In this document: positions 1 to 7,876 of the stretch, in pieces
Numbering within the stretch: the first letter of the stretch is position 1
Layout of the letters: each line of letters starts with the position of its first letter
Assembly: GCA_902780135.1 (NCBI GenBank)
Contig: CACZEK010000016.1
Location: 1-64,000, forward strand
From: an uncultured bacterium
Lineage (GTDB): Bacteria; Verrucomicrobiota; Lentisphaeria; Victivallales; UBA1829
DNA: 64,000 bases
Direction of reading: 5' to 3'
Notes under the pieces: model-generated
Told to the model about the DNA's origin: nothing
The model's database searches: none
The model's input: the letters and a program-made list of their open reading frames with translations, nothing else
Translations under genes and position numbers: made by a program

Positions 1-309
1 CGTCCTGCGGGCGGCGGCGGTTTCGGCGAGACCATCAACTACTCCACGGCTGAAAAGATCACCGGCCCCTGGACGTTCCGCGGACAGGTTACCGGCTCCG
101 CCGAGAACAGCTTTACGATCCATCCCGGCGTAGTCGATTTCAAGGGCCACACCTATCTCTTCTACCACAACGGCAAACTCGACCGCGACGGCCAGACGGG
201 GCAGAGCCTCCGCCGTTCCGTCTGCGTCGACGAGCTGTTCTTCAACGAAGACGGCACGATCAAGGAAGTGGTCCAGACCAAGGCCGGAATCACGGAACCC
301 TTGAAGTAA
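1..309 (+). CDS. GH43-family glycoside hydrolase, C-terminal fragment (cut by window start)
   Basis: An open frame runs from base 1 to TAA at 307-309. The roughly 100 residues are nearly identical to the C-terminus of the GH43 lipoprotein encoded at 647-1669, including INYSTAEKITGPW, SFTIHPGVVD and SLRRSVCVDELFFNEDG. This is the last blade of a five-bladed GH43 propeller, so the gene should encode an arabinofuranosidase/xylosidase-like enzyme acting on arabinoxylan or arabinan side chains. The start and catalytic residues lie outside the window. Differences from the downstream copy (for example SAEN for APRN and EVVQTKAGI for PVTQTKEAI) show a duplication that has diverged, not an assembly repeat. 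Confidence 0.85.
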   Translation, partial: RPAGGGGFGETINYSTAEKITGPWTFRGQVTGSAENSFTIHPGVVDFKGHTYLFYHNGKLDRDGQTGQSLRRSVCVDELFFNEDGTIKEVVQTKAGITEPLK

Positions 310-356
310 GGAGGACAAGTCCTCCACTGCAGTAGTGCCGTGCTTCGCGACGGCAC
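310..356 (+). repeat. 47-bp two-hairpin intergenic repeat, copy 1
   Basis: A perfect 16-bp palindrome GGAGGACAAGTCCTCC (310-325), a 9-nt spacer, then a hairpin with arms GTGCCGT/ACGGCAC around an 8-nt loop (335-356). It begins at the base after the stop codon of the first GH43 gene. Two more copies of exactly 47 bp lie at 1681-1727 and 40551-40597 in inverted orientation. Confidence 0.75.
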
Positions 357-369
357 AATAGACAAATTT

Positions 370-404
370 GCCGTGCATCGCATCAAAACGGTGCACGGCT
401 TTTT
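370..404 (+). terminator. Rho-independent terminator of the first GH43 gene
   Basis: Arms GCCGTGCA (370-377) and TGCACGGC (392-399) close a 14-nt loop and are followed by five T. The loop is almost identical to that of the terminator at 1730-1763, so the two terminators were duplicated with their genes. Confidence 0.85.
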
Positions 405-524
405 CGCGCCCGGATGCTTTCCGGTTCCGCCTCAAAGTTACAATTCTTCGCGTTAATTAACACGGCAAGCATCTTTTCCGCGGAAAAACACGGCATTCTT
501 GAACGAAAAACGCCTGAAAGACGC

Positions 525-553
525 TTGAAAAACGCCGCCGGGCGCGTTACATT
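525..553 (+). promoter_or_regulatory. Promoter of the GH43 lipoprotein gene
   Basis: TTGAAA (525-530), 17-bp spacer, TACATT (548-553), about 95 nt upstream of the chosen start. The rest of the 310-646 gap holds the 47-bp repeat and terminator; nothing else was seen there. Confidence 0.55.
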
Positions 554-646
554 ATCACAAACCGGAGCCCGTCCCTGCGGAATCCGCCTCAAAACGATGT
601 TTCCTTACCTTCACTCCACCCTCAATAACCAAAGGTGAACAAAAAC

Positions 647-1669
647 ATGAAAGCAAAACAATTCCTCCTCGCTGGAGCGGTCTCCGCTCTCGCACTCACG
701 ATGGCTGCCTGCCAGTCCTCCTCCAAAGACGTTGTCTACGAAGGCGTCGACCTGGAGCCCAGCGGGAACCCGATCTTCACGGACGCCTGGACGTGCGACC
801 CCGCCCCGCTGGTGGTCGGCGACCGTCTGTACGTCTACACCGGCGAAGACATCTACAAGGACGGCGAGAACATCGGCCTGCCCGGCAACTACAACATCGC
901 CGACTGGCGCGTCTACTCCACGACCGACATGGTCCACTGGCGCAGCCACGGCATCAAGCTCCGTCCGGAAGACTTCCCGAACGGCAAGAAGGGCATCGCC
1001 TGGGCGGCGCAGTGCATCCAGAAGGGCGACAAGTTCTACTGGTACGTGACCTATAACACGCCGGAAGGCGGCCAGTGCGTTGGCGTCGCGATCGGCGACA
1101 CCCCGGTCGGCCCGTTCGTGCCGCATCCGAAGTCGCTGGTCGTCGACAGCGACACCCCCGGCCGCGGCTGGAACGACATCGACCCGACCGTTCTGATCGA
1201 CGACGACGGCACCGCGTGGCTCGCGTGGGGACAGAATTCCTACCTCGCGAAGCTGAAAGACAACATGACCGAGATCGACGGCGAAATCATCGACCTCCAT
1301 CTCCAGAACTACATCGAAGGTCCGTGGCTCTATAAGCGCAACGGCCTCTACTACAACATCTACGCCGGTTTCGGCGGGGGCGGCGGCGAGTGCATCAACT
1401 ACTCCACGGCGGAAAAGATCACCGGCCCCTGGACGTTCCGCGGACAGGTTACCGGCGCTCCGCGCAACAGCTTCACCATTCATCCCGGCGTGGTCGACTA
1501 CAAGGGCCACACCTACCTCTTCTACCACAACGGCACGCTTGACCGCGACGGACAGAAGGGTCAGAGCCTCCGCCGTTCCGTCTGCGTCGACGAGCTCTTC
1601 TTCAACGAAGACGGCACGATCAAGCCCGTGACCCAGACCAAGGAAGCCATCACCGTCCCGCTGAACTGA
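647..1669 (+). CDS. GH43-family glycoside hydrolase, lipoprotein
   Basis: A 340-residue exported enzyme predicted to release arabinose or xylose from plant cell-wall glycans. The N-terminus is a lipoprotein signal with lipobox LTMAAC (Cys22), so it should be anchored to a membrane. GH43 catalytic positions are visible: Asp near 52 in CDPAPLV (base), Asp near 180 in DIDPTV (pKa modulator) and Glu near 223 in IEGPW (acid). The start is ATG at 647, preceded by AAAGGTG at 631-637; a GTG at 635 lies inside that ribosome-binding site and was rejected. It is the downstream member of a tandem pair with the fragment at 1-309. The precise substrate cannot be read from sequence. Confidence 0.85.
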   Translation: MKAKQFLLAGAVSALALTMAACQSSSKDVVYEGVDLEPSGNPIFTDAWTCDPAPLVVGDRLYVYTGEDIYKDGENIGLPGNYNIADWRVYSTTDMVHWRSHGIKLRPEDFPNGKKGIAWAAQCIQKGDKFYWYVTYNTPEGGQCVGVAIGDTPVGPFVPHPKSLVVDSDTPGRGWNDIDPTVLIDDDGTAWLAWGQNSYLAKLKDNMTEIDGEIIDLHLQNYIEGPWLYKRNGLYYNIYAGFGGGGGECINYSTAEKITGPWTFRGQVTGAPRNSFTIHPGVVDYKGHTYLFYHNGTLDRDGQKGQSLRRSVCVDELFFNEDGTIKPVTQTKEAITVPLN

Positions 1670-1680
1670 ATTGAATCCTC

Positions 1681-1727
1681 GTGCCGGAGCGAAGCCCGGC
1701 ACAACCGAAGTGGAGGACTTGTCCTCC
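1681..1727 (-). repeat. 47-bp two-hairpin intergenic repeat, copy 2 (inverted)
   Basis: Same architecture as copy 1 but reversed: hairpin arms GTGCCGG/CCGGCAC with an 8-nt loop (1681-1702), a 9-nt spacer, then palindrome GGAGGACTTGTCCTCC (1712-1727). The arm change T-A to G-C relative to copy 1 is compensatory. It follows the GH43 stop codon by 11 nt. Confidence 0.75.
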
Positions 1728-1729
1728 CG

Positions 1730-1763
1730 GCCGCGCATCGCATCACAACGGTGCGCGGCTTTC
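1730..1763 (+). terminator. Rho-independent terminator of the second GH43 gene
   Basis: Arms GCCGCGCA (1730-1737) and TGCGCGGC (1752-1759), followed by TTTC and later TTTTT. It has the same 14-nt loop, one base different, as the terminator at 370-404, with a paired T-A to C-G change in the stem. Confidence 0.75.
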
Positions 1764-1849
1764 TCGTGTCTTTTTGCGGGGAGAAAAAAGGATGGAGGGC
1801 GGACGCCGTCCCGGTCCGCGCGTTCCGGCCCGGCCGCCGGAACGGACCG

Positions 1850-2740
1850 TTATTTCGCGAGGGCGAGGATGACCACGCCGAGCAGGATCAGCGCGAGCGC
1901 GCACGCCTTCTTTCTGACATGGACGTCGCGGAAATACCACGCGCCCGCCGTGAACGAGACGATGCAGCTGCACCGGCGCACGAGCGAGACGACGGAGATC
2001 TGGATGTCCGGCAGGCTGACCGCGTGGAAATACAGGAAGTCGGCGAGGATGAGCAGGACGCCCGTAAGCGGGATGGTCCAGCGCCAGATGAACTTGTGTT
2101 TCTTCCCGAAGCATTTCGCGCGGACCAGGCACGCCGCGCCGAGGATGAAGACGAGGTCGACGGAGAACCAGAACTGGACGGTGCGCGGCGGGATGTGCAG
2201 TGAGTTCAGGAGGTATTTGTCGTAGAGCGCGGAGGCGGCGCCGAGGATGGTGCCGAGCAGGATCAGGTGCACTTCGCGGGCGCGCCGGAAGGAGATGCCT
2301 TCGAGCTTGCCGAGGACGGAAAAGAGGTAGTAGCCCGTGAAGATCAGGAGCATGGCGACGCCCTGCGGGAGGGTCGGGACCTCGTGGAACAGCAGCAGTC
2401 CGCCGAGGAAGGTCCAGACGGGGCTGCTGGCGCGGATGGGCGCGGCGATGGAGATCGGCAGGTCGCGCATGGCGTAGTAGACGCAGGTCCAGCTGGAGGA
2501 CACGAGCAGGGATTTCAGGACGATGAGGACGAAATCGCGTCCGGAGCAGCGCGCGTCGGCGAGCGATCCGTTCCACAGGACGGTCGCGAGCAGGTAGAAC
2601 GCCGAGCCGCAGAGGGTGGCGAAGAATAGCACGTGCATCACGGAGTTCTTGTCGACGGCGTGCTTCTTGCAGAGGTCGTAGAACCCGAGCGCGAACGCGG
2701 AACCGAGGACGGGCAGGAGCCACGCGGGGAGGGAAGGCAT
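1850..2740 (-). CDS. EamA/DMT-family permease
   Basis: A 296-residue integral membrane protein with about ten hydrophobic segments and the repeated two-half layout of EamA drug/metabolite transporters. A conserved-looking segment, ISIAAPIRASSPVWTFLGG, sits near the end of the first half. These proteins usually export metabolites or act as nucleotide-sugar or amino-acid permeases; the substrate is unknown. It begins 48 nt after the end of ptsI on the same strand and is probably co-transcribed with ptsHI. Confidence 0.75.
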   Translation of the reverse strand: MPSLPAWLLPVLGSAFALGFYDLCKKHAVDKNSVMHVLFFATLCGSAFYLLATVLWNGSLADARCSGRDFVLIVLKSLLVSSSWTCVYYAMRDLPISIAAPIRASSPVWTFLGGLLLFHEVPTLPQGVAMLLIFTGYYLFSVLGKLEGISFRRAREVHLILLGTILGAASALYDKYLLNSLHIPPRTVQFWFSVDLVFILGAACLVRAKCFGKKHKFIWRWTIPLTGVLLILADFLYFHAVSLPDIQISVVSLVRRCSCIVSFTAGAWYFRDVHVRKKACALALILLGVVILALAK

Positions 2741-2788
2741 AACCGGATCAGCTTTCTGCGTTCATCGTGCGTCGGGGCGGGGCGGCTG

Positions 2789-4633
2789 TCAGCCGAGGAT
2801 GGACGCGATTTCCGGCGCGACCGACTGGATGTGCTCTTTCGCGAGGACCATGACGTCCTCCGGGTCGGTCGCCGTGAGGGCGATCTTCGCGAGCTGTTCC
2901 GAGGCGAGCATGGAGGTCTTGCGGATGACGCCGCGGACTTCCGCGATGGCGTTCGGGCTCATGCTCAGCTCCAGCACGCCGAGCCCGAGCAGGATGGGCG
3001 TGAAACGCGGGTCGGCGGCGATCTCGCCGCAGACGCAGACGGGGATGCGGTGTTTCTTCGCGGCCGCGACCGTGAGGCGGATCAGCTCCATGACGGCGGG
3101 ATGGCTGGGACGGTAGAGATAGGCGACGCGTTCGTTCAGGCGGTCGACGGCGAGCGCGTACTGGACCAGGTCGTTCGAGCCGATGCTGAAGAAATCGACC
3201 TTCGCCGCGAGGGCGTCCGCGATGAGGCATGCGGACGGGATCTCGATCATGGCGCCGATCCTGACCTTCGGGTCGAACGGGATGTTCTCGCTCTTCAGCT
3301 CCTCTATGACCTCGTCGCGGATGGAGAGAAGCTCCTCGATCTCGGAGAGCGAGGAGACCATGGGGAACATGATGCGGAGGTCGCCCTCGACGCCGGCGCG
3401 GAGCAGGGCGCGCAGCTGGGTGCGGATGAGCTGGGGTTTCTCGTGGCAGAGGCGGATCGCGCGGAGGCCGAGGAACGGGTTCGGTTCGCGGCCGGCGGAC
3501 GCCGAGGCGAAGTCGAGCTTGTCGCCGCCGAGGTCGACGGTGCGGATGGTGACGGCGCGTCCGTGCATGGCGCGGAGAAGCTTGGAGTAGATTTTGAACT
3601 GGGTCTCCTCGTCGGGCGCGACCGGAGTGTTCATGAAGAGGTATTCGGTGCGGAAGAGGCCGACGCCCTCCGCGCCGCAGCGGAAGACTTCCTCCAGGTC
3701 GTCCGCGCCTTCGATGTTGGCGCAGAGCTTCACGCGGTATCCGTCGGTCGTTTCGGCGGCGCGCGAGCTTTCCTTCATCAGGACGCTGTAGAGTTCGTCC
3801 TTGCGGCTGATCTTCTCGCGGTAGAACGCCAGCGTCTCGCGGCTGGGGTTGCGGATGACCATGCCGAGGAAGCCGTCCACGATGACCTCGTCGCCGTTGG
3901 CGAACTTGCCCGCGATGTTCCGCATGCCGACGACCGCCGGGATGCGCAGGGAGCGCGCGAGGATGGAGGTGTGGCAGGTCTTGCTGCCGGTCTCGATCGC
4001 GAATCCGAGGATGTTCCTGCGGTCGAGCATGGCGGTGTCGGACGGGGTCAGGTCGTGCGCGATGACGACGGTGTTTTCCGGGAGGTTGTCGAGCGAGGGG
4101 CCGCCGTCCTTGTCGCCGTTGAGGTTGCGGAGGATGCGGTTCGCGATGTCGCGGATGTCGCCTGCGCGCTCGTTCAGGTAGGTGTCGTTCGTGCCGGAAA
4201 TGGCGTCGAGGTAGCGCCGGATGGTGAGCAGGAAGGAGGACTGCGCGTTGCAGAGCTGGCTGCGGATGCGGGAGAGGACTTCCTTGTGCAGGAGCTTGTC
4301 CTCCACGATCAGCAGGTGCGCGTCGAAGATCTTCGCGTCGCGTTTTTCGATGGTCCGCTTCATCCTGTCCTGGATGGTCCTGATCTCGGATTTCGTCTTT
4401 TCGATGGCGGACTGGAAACGGGCGATCTCCGCCTCGACGTCGGACGCTTCGATCGGGATCGGGTCGACTTCGCGGAAATCGGAGTGGGCCGCGCCGAAGA
4501 CCAGCACGCGGCCGCGGCAGATGCCCGGAGACGCGGGGAACCCGTGGAAGAGGACTTCCTTCTTTTCAACGGGGTGCGCGAGCGCGGCGGACGGTCCGGC
4601 GGGGAGAGGGTCTGCGGAGGCGGGGTCGATCAT
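2789..4633 (-). CDS. ptsI: Phosphoenolpyruvate--protein phosphotransferase (PTS enzyme I)
   Basis: Enzyme I transfers phosphate from PEP to HPr in the cytoplasm. The 614-residue protein has the full order: HPr-binding N-terminal domain; swivelling phosphohistidine domain with TCHTSILARSLRIPAVVG (His near 216); and TIM-barrel PEP-binding domain with FRTEYLFM, GSNDLVQYALAVDR and the catalytic Cys in VCVCGEIAADP. About 28 residues precede the usual N-terminus. The start overlaps the ptsH stop as ATGA (4630-4633), indicating translational coupling. No enzyme II gene is in the window, so sugar transport by this system cannot be shown here; a regulatory role is possible. Confidence 0.93.
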   Translation of the reverse strand: MIDPASADPLPAGPSAALAHPVEKKEVLFHGFPASPGICRGRVLVFGAAHSDFREVDPIPIEASDVEAEIARFQSAIEKTKSEIRTIQDRMKRTIEKRDAKIFDAHLLIVEDKLLHKEVLSRIRSQLCNAQSSFLLTIRRYLDAISGTNDTYLNERAGDIRDIANRILRNLNGDKDGGPSLDNLPENTVVIAHDLTPSDTAMLDRRNILGFAIETGSKTCHTSILARSLRIPAVVGMRNIAGKFANGDEVIVDGFLGMVIRNPSRETLAFYREKISRKDELYSVLMKESSRAAETTDGYRVKLCANIEGADDLEEVFRCGAEGVGLFRTEYLFMNTPVAPDEETQFKIYSKLLRAMHGRAVTIRTVDLGGDKLDFASASAGREPNPFLGLRAIRLCHEKPQLIRTQLRALLRAGVEGDLRIMFPMVSSLSEIEELLSIRDEVIEELKSENIPFDPKVRIGAMIEIPSACLIADALAAKVDFFSIGSNDLVQYALAVDRLNERVAYLYRPSHPAVMELIRLTVAAAKKHRIPVCVCGEIAADPRFTPILLGLGVLELSMSPNAIAEVRGVIRKTSMLASEQLAKIALTATDPEDVMVLAKEHIQSVAPEIASILG

Positions 4634-4911
4634 TCGTCGAAACCTCCTTCGATGAGTTTGGTCAGGGCGTCCATTGCCTTGTCCGCGTCGCGTCCGCTAA
4701 TCTCCAGGCGGATGCGCGTGCCTTTCGGCGCGGAGAGCATGAGCATGGACATGACGCTTCTGCCGTCGGCGACGTGCCCGGAATCAAGGTTCGTGACCGT
4801 GATCTCGGACTCGAACTCCGCCGCTGCCTGCACGAAGACAGACGCGGGCCGCGCATGTATCCCGAGGGGATTGCTGACGACAAAATCTTTCGTGAGGTTC
4901 TTCGGATCCAT
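4630..4911 (-). CDS. ptsH: Phosphocarrier protein HPr
   Basis: A 93-residue HPr that accepts phosphate from enzyme I. The active site is GIHARPAS with His19. Ser52 in DGRSVMSML matches the regulatory serine phosphorylated by HprK in other bacteria, but no hprK is in the window. The frame is open further upstream, but the next ATG (4975-4977) lies between the -35 and -10 of the promoter at 4957-4985 and cannot be in the mRNA, so the start is ATG at 4911. The ribosome-binding site is weak: GGAAAGG lies 14 nt upstream. First gene of ptsH-ptsI-permease. Confidence 0.92.
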   Translation of the reverse strand: MDPKNLTKDFVVSNPLGIHARPASVFVQAAAEFESEITVTNLDSGHVADGRSVMSMLMLSAPKGTRIRLEISGRDADKAMDALTKLIEGGFDE

Positions 4912-4956
4912 ATCTTTCGTGAGGCCCTTTCCAAAAACAATAAAGCCCAGTATAAT

Positions 4957-4985
4957 AATATACACCCGATTCGGCATTCATTCAA
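4957..4985 (-). promoter_or_regulatory. Promoter of ptsHI
   Basis: Minus-strand TTGAAT (4980-4985), 17-bp spacer, TATATT (4957-4962). It lies 46 nt upstream of the ptsH start. Confidence 0.7.
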
Positions 4986-5092
4986 ATCGCGCGCGCAAAA
5001 AAAGAGTAAGAAACAAAAGGAAATGACGGGAAAAGGCTTCCGCGGCGGCATGGCGGGATACGCGATCCCGGCAAAACCGCAGGGCGGCGACC

Positions 5093-6952
5093 TTAGCGCG
5101 CGGACGCGATCTTGCGTTCGATGGCGTCGAAATCCACGTCGCCGTCCAGCGTCAGCGCCTTCCCCCAGTAGGAGCGCGCGGCGGCCTTGTCGCCGAGGGC
5201 GAGAAAGATGTCCCCTGCGTGGTCCGCGATGGTGGCGTCGGCGTCGTCGCCGAGGAGTTCGAGGGCGCGCAGGATCTCCTTTTTCGCCTCTTCGTAGCGT
5301 TTCAGCTTGAAGAGGACCCACGCGTAGCTGTCGGCGATCGCGCCGCTCTTCGGGTCGAGTTCGACCGCCTTCTGAAGGTATTCCAGCGCCTCGGGGAGCT
5401 TGTAGTCGTGGTCGGCGAAGATGTAGCCGAGGGAATTGTAGATCTCGGCGTCCGGGATGTCGTCGGTGCGGCCCGCGGGGGGACGGCTGGTGAGGAGCGG
5501 CGCGAGCATCTGTTCGACGTACCGCATGTCGTTCGCCTTGTCGGCGATGTTCGCGCTGACGAGGCGGAACCGTCTGCCTTCGAGCAGGGCTGGGGTGACG
5601 CGCGCGGCGTTGCGGATGCGTTCGAGCGCCCTGTCGTAGTTGCGCAGGCGCATGTGGCAGTCGGTCTCCAGCAGGAGACGTTCGGTGTCGAGCGGCGCTT
5701 TCTGGAGCATTTCGAGCGCTTTTTTATAGTGTCCGCGGTCGAATTCGATCTGCGCGAGCTTGGTCGTGACCGCCTCCGGCGAGTTGACCAGCGTGCCGAG
5801 GATCCGGTAGGTGCGCTCGGCGTCGTCGTAGAGCTTCGCGTCCATCTGGAGCGAGACGCAGACGGCGAACATTGCCGGGGTCGGGGCCTTCACGATGGCG
5901 AAAATGCGGTCCCAGGCGCGCGCGCCGAGGAGCGGGTCGCCGAGTTCGTCGGCGAGCAGCGCGACCGTGAACAGCGCCTCGGTGTCGTCCGGGGCCTCCG
6001 CCAGGCGCGTGAGCGCGGCCGCCATGACCTGCGAACGGTATCCGAGGTCGCAGAGGACGCGGAAGGGTTCGGGGAAAACGGGGTCCTCGACCTCTTTTTT
6101 GCGGTCGAGCAGGCAGGTGAGCGAGGTGTCGGCGAGGCGGTGCATCTCGTCGCGGAGCGCCCAGGCGTTCCGGTCGAACGGGACGAGCACGGAGGTCGCG
6201 AGCGGGGATTTCGCGTCGGACGCCTCCATGTCCCCGGCGCAGGAGATGATGAGTGCGGACTGCACCTGCGGGGCGGCGTGGAAGACGCGCATGGATGCGA
6301 CTTCGGCGCGGAGGGCGCGGAGTTTGTCCAGATAGCCCTTCACGTCGTCGGCGAGCGCGGGATTCCCGCGGCGCTTCGGGTCGAACGCCTTGTCCGAGTA
6401 GACGAGGATCAGCTTGGATGCGATGTTCGCGTTGTATTCGCGGCGGCGTTCGGAGGGCGGATCCGGGTCCTTGCGGACGACTTCGAAGGCGCGTTCGAAG
6501 AACGGGATCGCGTCGTCGATGCGCTTGTCCTGCACGAGGATCTCGCCGCAAGTGAGGTTGAGTTCGCGCGAATCCGGGTTGTCCTCGGCGAGCTTCAGCA
6601 GGCGCGGCACGACCTTGTCGTGGAAGGCGGGCATGACTGCCGCCTGGACGAGCGGGGAGAAGAACGCCTCGTTGTCCGGGTGTTTCGCCGCCATCCCGAA
6701 GAACTTTTCGATGTCCTCGTCCTTGAACTGGTTCAGGAGGAGCGCGTTGCCGAATATCTTCGCCACGTCGGCGAGCGTTTCCGCTTCGTCCTGCGCCGCG
6801 GACGAGGGCAGCAGCTCCTCGAAGAACAGCGTGGTGTTCGGCTGCCAGTCCGATTCCATGTCGCCCTGCGCGTAGAGCGCGGACGCGGCGGCGAGCAATG
6901 CGGCCGCCGTCAGGGTCGGGATGCGGAGTCTGGATGCCGGAAACGGAGTCAT
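5093..6952 (-). CDS. Secreted tetratricopeptide-repeat protein
   Basis: A 619-residue protein with an N-terminal signal peptide (ending near ALYAQ) and helical repeats throughout. The clearest TPR units are at the C-terminus (LGYIFADHDYKLPEALEYLQ, SYAWVLFKLKRYEEAKKEIL). Such proteins act as periplasmic scaffolds for envelope or polysaccharide machines. The frame extends 26 codons upstream, but ATG at 6952 puts the signal peptide at the N-terminus and was chosen. A partner cannot be named from the context, which is the ptsHI block downstream and the bS22-like gene upstream. Confidence 0.75.
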   Translation of the reverse strand: MTPFPASRLRIPTLTAAALLAAASALYAQGDMESDWQPNTTLFFEELLPSSAAQDEAETLADVAKIFGNALLLNQFKDEDIEKFFGMAAKHPDNEAFFSPLVQAAVMPAFHDKVVPRLLKLAEDNPDSRELNLTCGEILVQDKRIDDAIPFFERAFEVVRKDPDPPSERRREYNANIASKLILVYSDKAFDPKRRGNPALADDVKGYLDKLRALRAEVASMRVFHAAPQVQSALIISCAGDMEASDAKSPLATSVLVPFDRNAWALRDEMHRLADTSLTCLLDRKKEVEDPVFPEPFRVLCDLGYRSQVMAAALTRLAEAPDDTEALFTVALLADELGDPLLGARAWDRIFAIVKAPTPAMFAVCVSLQMDAKLYDDAERTYRILGTLVNSPEAVTTKLAQIEFDRGHYKKALEMLQKAPLDTERLLLETDCHMRLRNYDRALERIRNAARVTPALLEGRRFRLVSANIADKANDMRYVEQMLAPLLTSRPPAGRTDDIPDAEIYNSLGYIFADHDYKLPEALEYLQKAVELDPKSGAIADSYAWVLFKLKRYEEAKKEILRALELLGDDADATIADHAGDIFLALGDKAAARSYWGKALTLDGDVDFDAIERKIASAR

Positions 6953-7090
6953 GCCGGAGCGAAAGCCTTCTGGTAATGGGAAACGGAATATGCGGAAATA
7001 AGAAACGCGCCTGAAGTGCCGGACGGGCACCGCGGGGCGCGTTCCATTCGTCCCGGACGTCTGCCGGGTTGCAAGAAGCGGGATGACCGC

Positions 7091-7180
7091 TTACTTGTTT
7101 TTATGCCGCATGGCCTTCAGCAGTTTTTTGCGTTTGTGCTGAGCGATTTTGCGGCGGCGTTTTTTTCTCAGATTGCCCAT
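7091..7180 (-). CDS. 29-residue basic protein of the AURKAIP1/COX24 (bS22-like) family
   Basis: A very short gene encoding MGNLRKKRRRKIAQ... ending in MRHKNK; about half the residues are Lys or Arg. Length and pattern match the small AURKAIP1/COX24-domain proteins found in Bacteroidota and the mycobacterial small-subunit protein bS22, which relate to mitochondrial mS38. The likely role is as a ribosome-bound small-subunit protein. ATG at 7178-7180 has AGGA about 10 nt upstream and its own promoter at 7235-7262. The family call rests on pattern recognition, because the protein is so short. Confidence 0.7.
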   Translation of the reverse strand: MGNLRKKRRRKIAQHKRKKLLKAMRHKNK

Positions 7181-7234
7181 GGTTGAAGATTCCTGGTTGA
7201 AAGATTCCTGATTTGGAAAAATATATTGCTAAGA

Positions 7235-7262
7235 ATATAGCATCAAATCCCGAAATGGCAAA
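7235..7262 (-). promoter_or_regulatory. Promoter of the bS22-like gene
   Basis: Minus-strand TTGCCA (7257-7262), 16-bp spacer, TATATT (7235-7240). Confidence 0.6.
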
Positions 7263-7315
7263 TGAAAAACGGTTTTTTCGCTAAAAAAAACGCGTTTTTC
7301 ATGCAAAACGGCGGT

Positions 7316-7873
7316 TCAGAGGCCGGGGCATCCGCGCGAAATCGCCCACATGTAGATCTTCGTGTCCACGCCGCAGCCCTCGGCTTCGGCTTTGCGGATG
7401 AAGTCGCCCAGCTCGTCCTGTCCGACGAGGAACGTCTCGATGTACTCGGATTCGTCGAAGTGCGTGGCGAGGTCCTTCTGCGCCTCCAGGTCGACCGACA
7501 TCCGCACCAGATGCACGAACTCGGAGGACAGCCCGGGCGAGGTGAAGACCTGCGGCGAGCAGTATTCCACCGTGCCGTCATAGCCGGTTTCCTCCTTCAG
7601 TTCGCGCACCGCCGTCTCCCTCGGGTCCTCGCCGGGATTGATGAGCCCGGCGGGGAACTCGTAGACGAGGCGTCCGGTCGGGGGTCGGAACTGCCGGATG
7701 ATGATGAGCTTGTCGCCGGGGCGCGTGACGGGGATCATCATGACGGCGCCCTGGGAATGAACGCGGGATGCGGATTCCCAGGTGCGCGTCTTGCCGTCGT
7801 GCCCGAGATACGTGATCTTCTGGAGCGAGATCCAGCCGCCGGAAGCGATGGTTTCGCGGTCGAGTATCTTCAT
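7316..7873 (-). CDS. NUDIX hydrolase, ADP-ribose pyrophosphatase type
   Basis: A 185-residue cytoplasmic enzyme with a complete Nudix box: GLINPGEDPRETAVRELKEE, then TGY. It should hydrolyse a nucleoside diphosphate linked to another group, most likely ADP-ribose judging by overall similarity to that subfamily (FPAGLINPGE). It starts 3 nt after the iorA stop, with GGAGAGGAGG as ribosome-binding site, and is the last gene of the iorB-paaK-aminotransferase-iorA run. Its link to aromatic metabolism is unclear. Confidence 0.85.
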   Translation of the reverse strand: MKILDRETIASGGWISLQKITYLGHDGKTRTWESASRVHSQGAVMMIPVTRPGDKLIIIRQFRPPTGRLVYEFPAGLINPGEDPRETAVRELKEETGYDGTVEYCSPQVFTSPGLSSEFVHLVRMSVDLEAQKDLATHFDESEYIETFLVGQDELGDFIRKAEAEGCGVDTKIYMWAISRGCPGL

Positions 7874-7876
7874 GCG

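Noticed and set aside
4912-4977. Longer HPr with an N-terminal membrane helix
   Set aside because: The upstream ATG lies between the -35 and -10 of the promoter and would not be transcribed.
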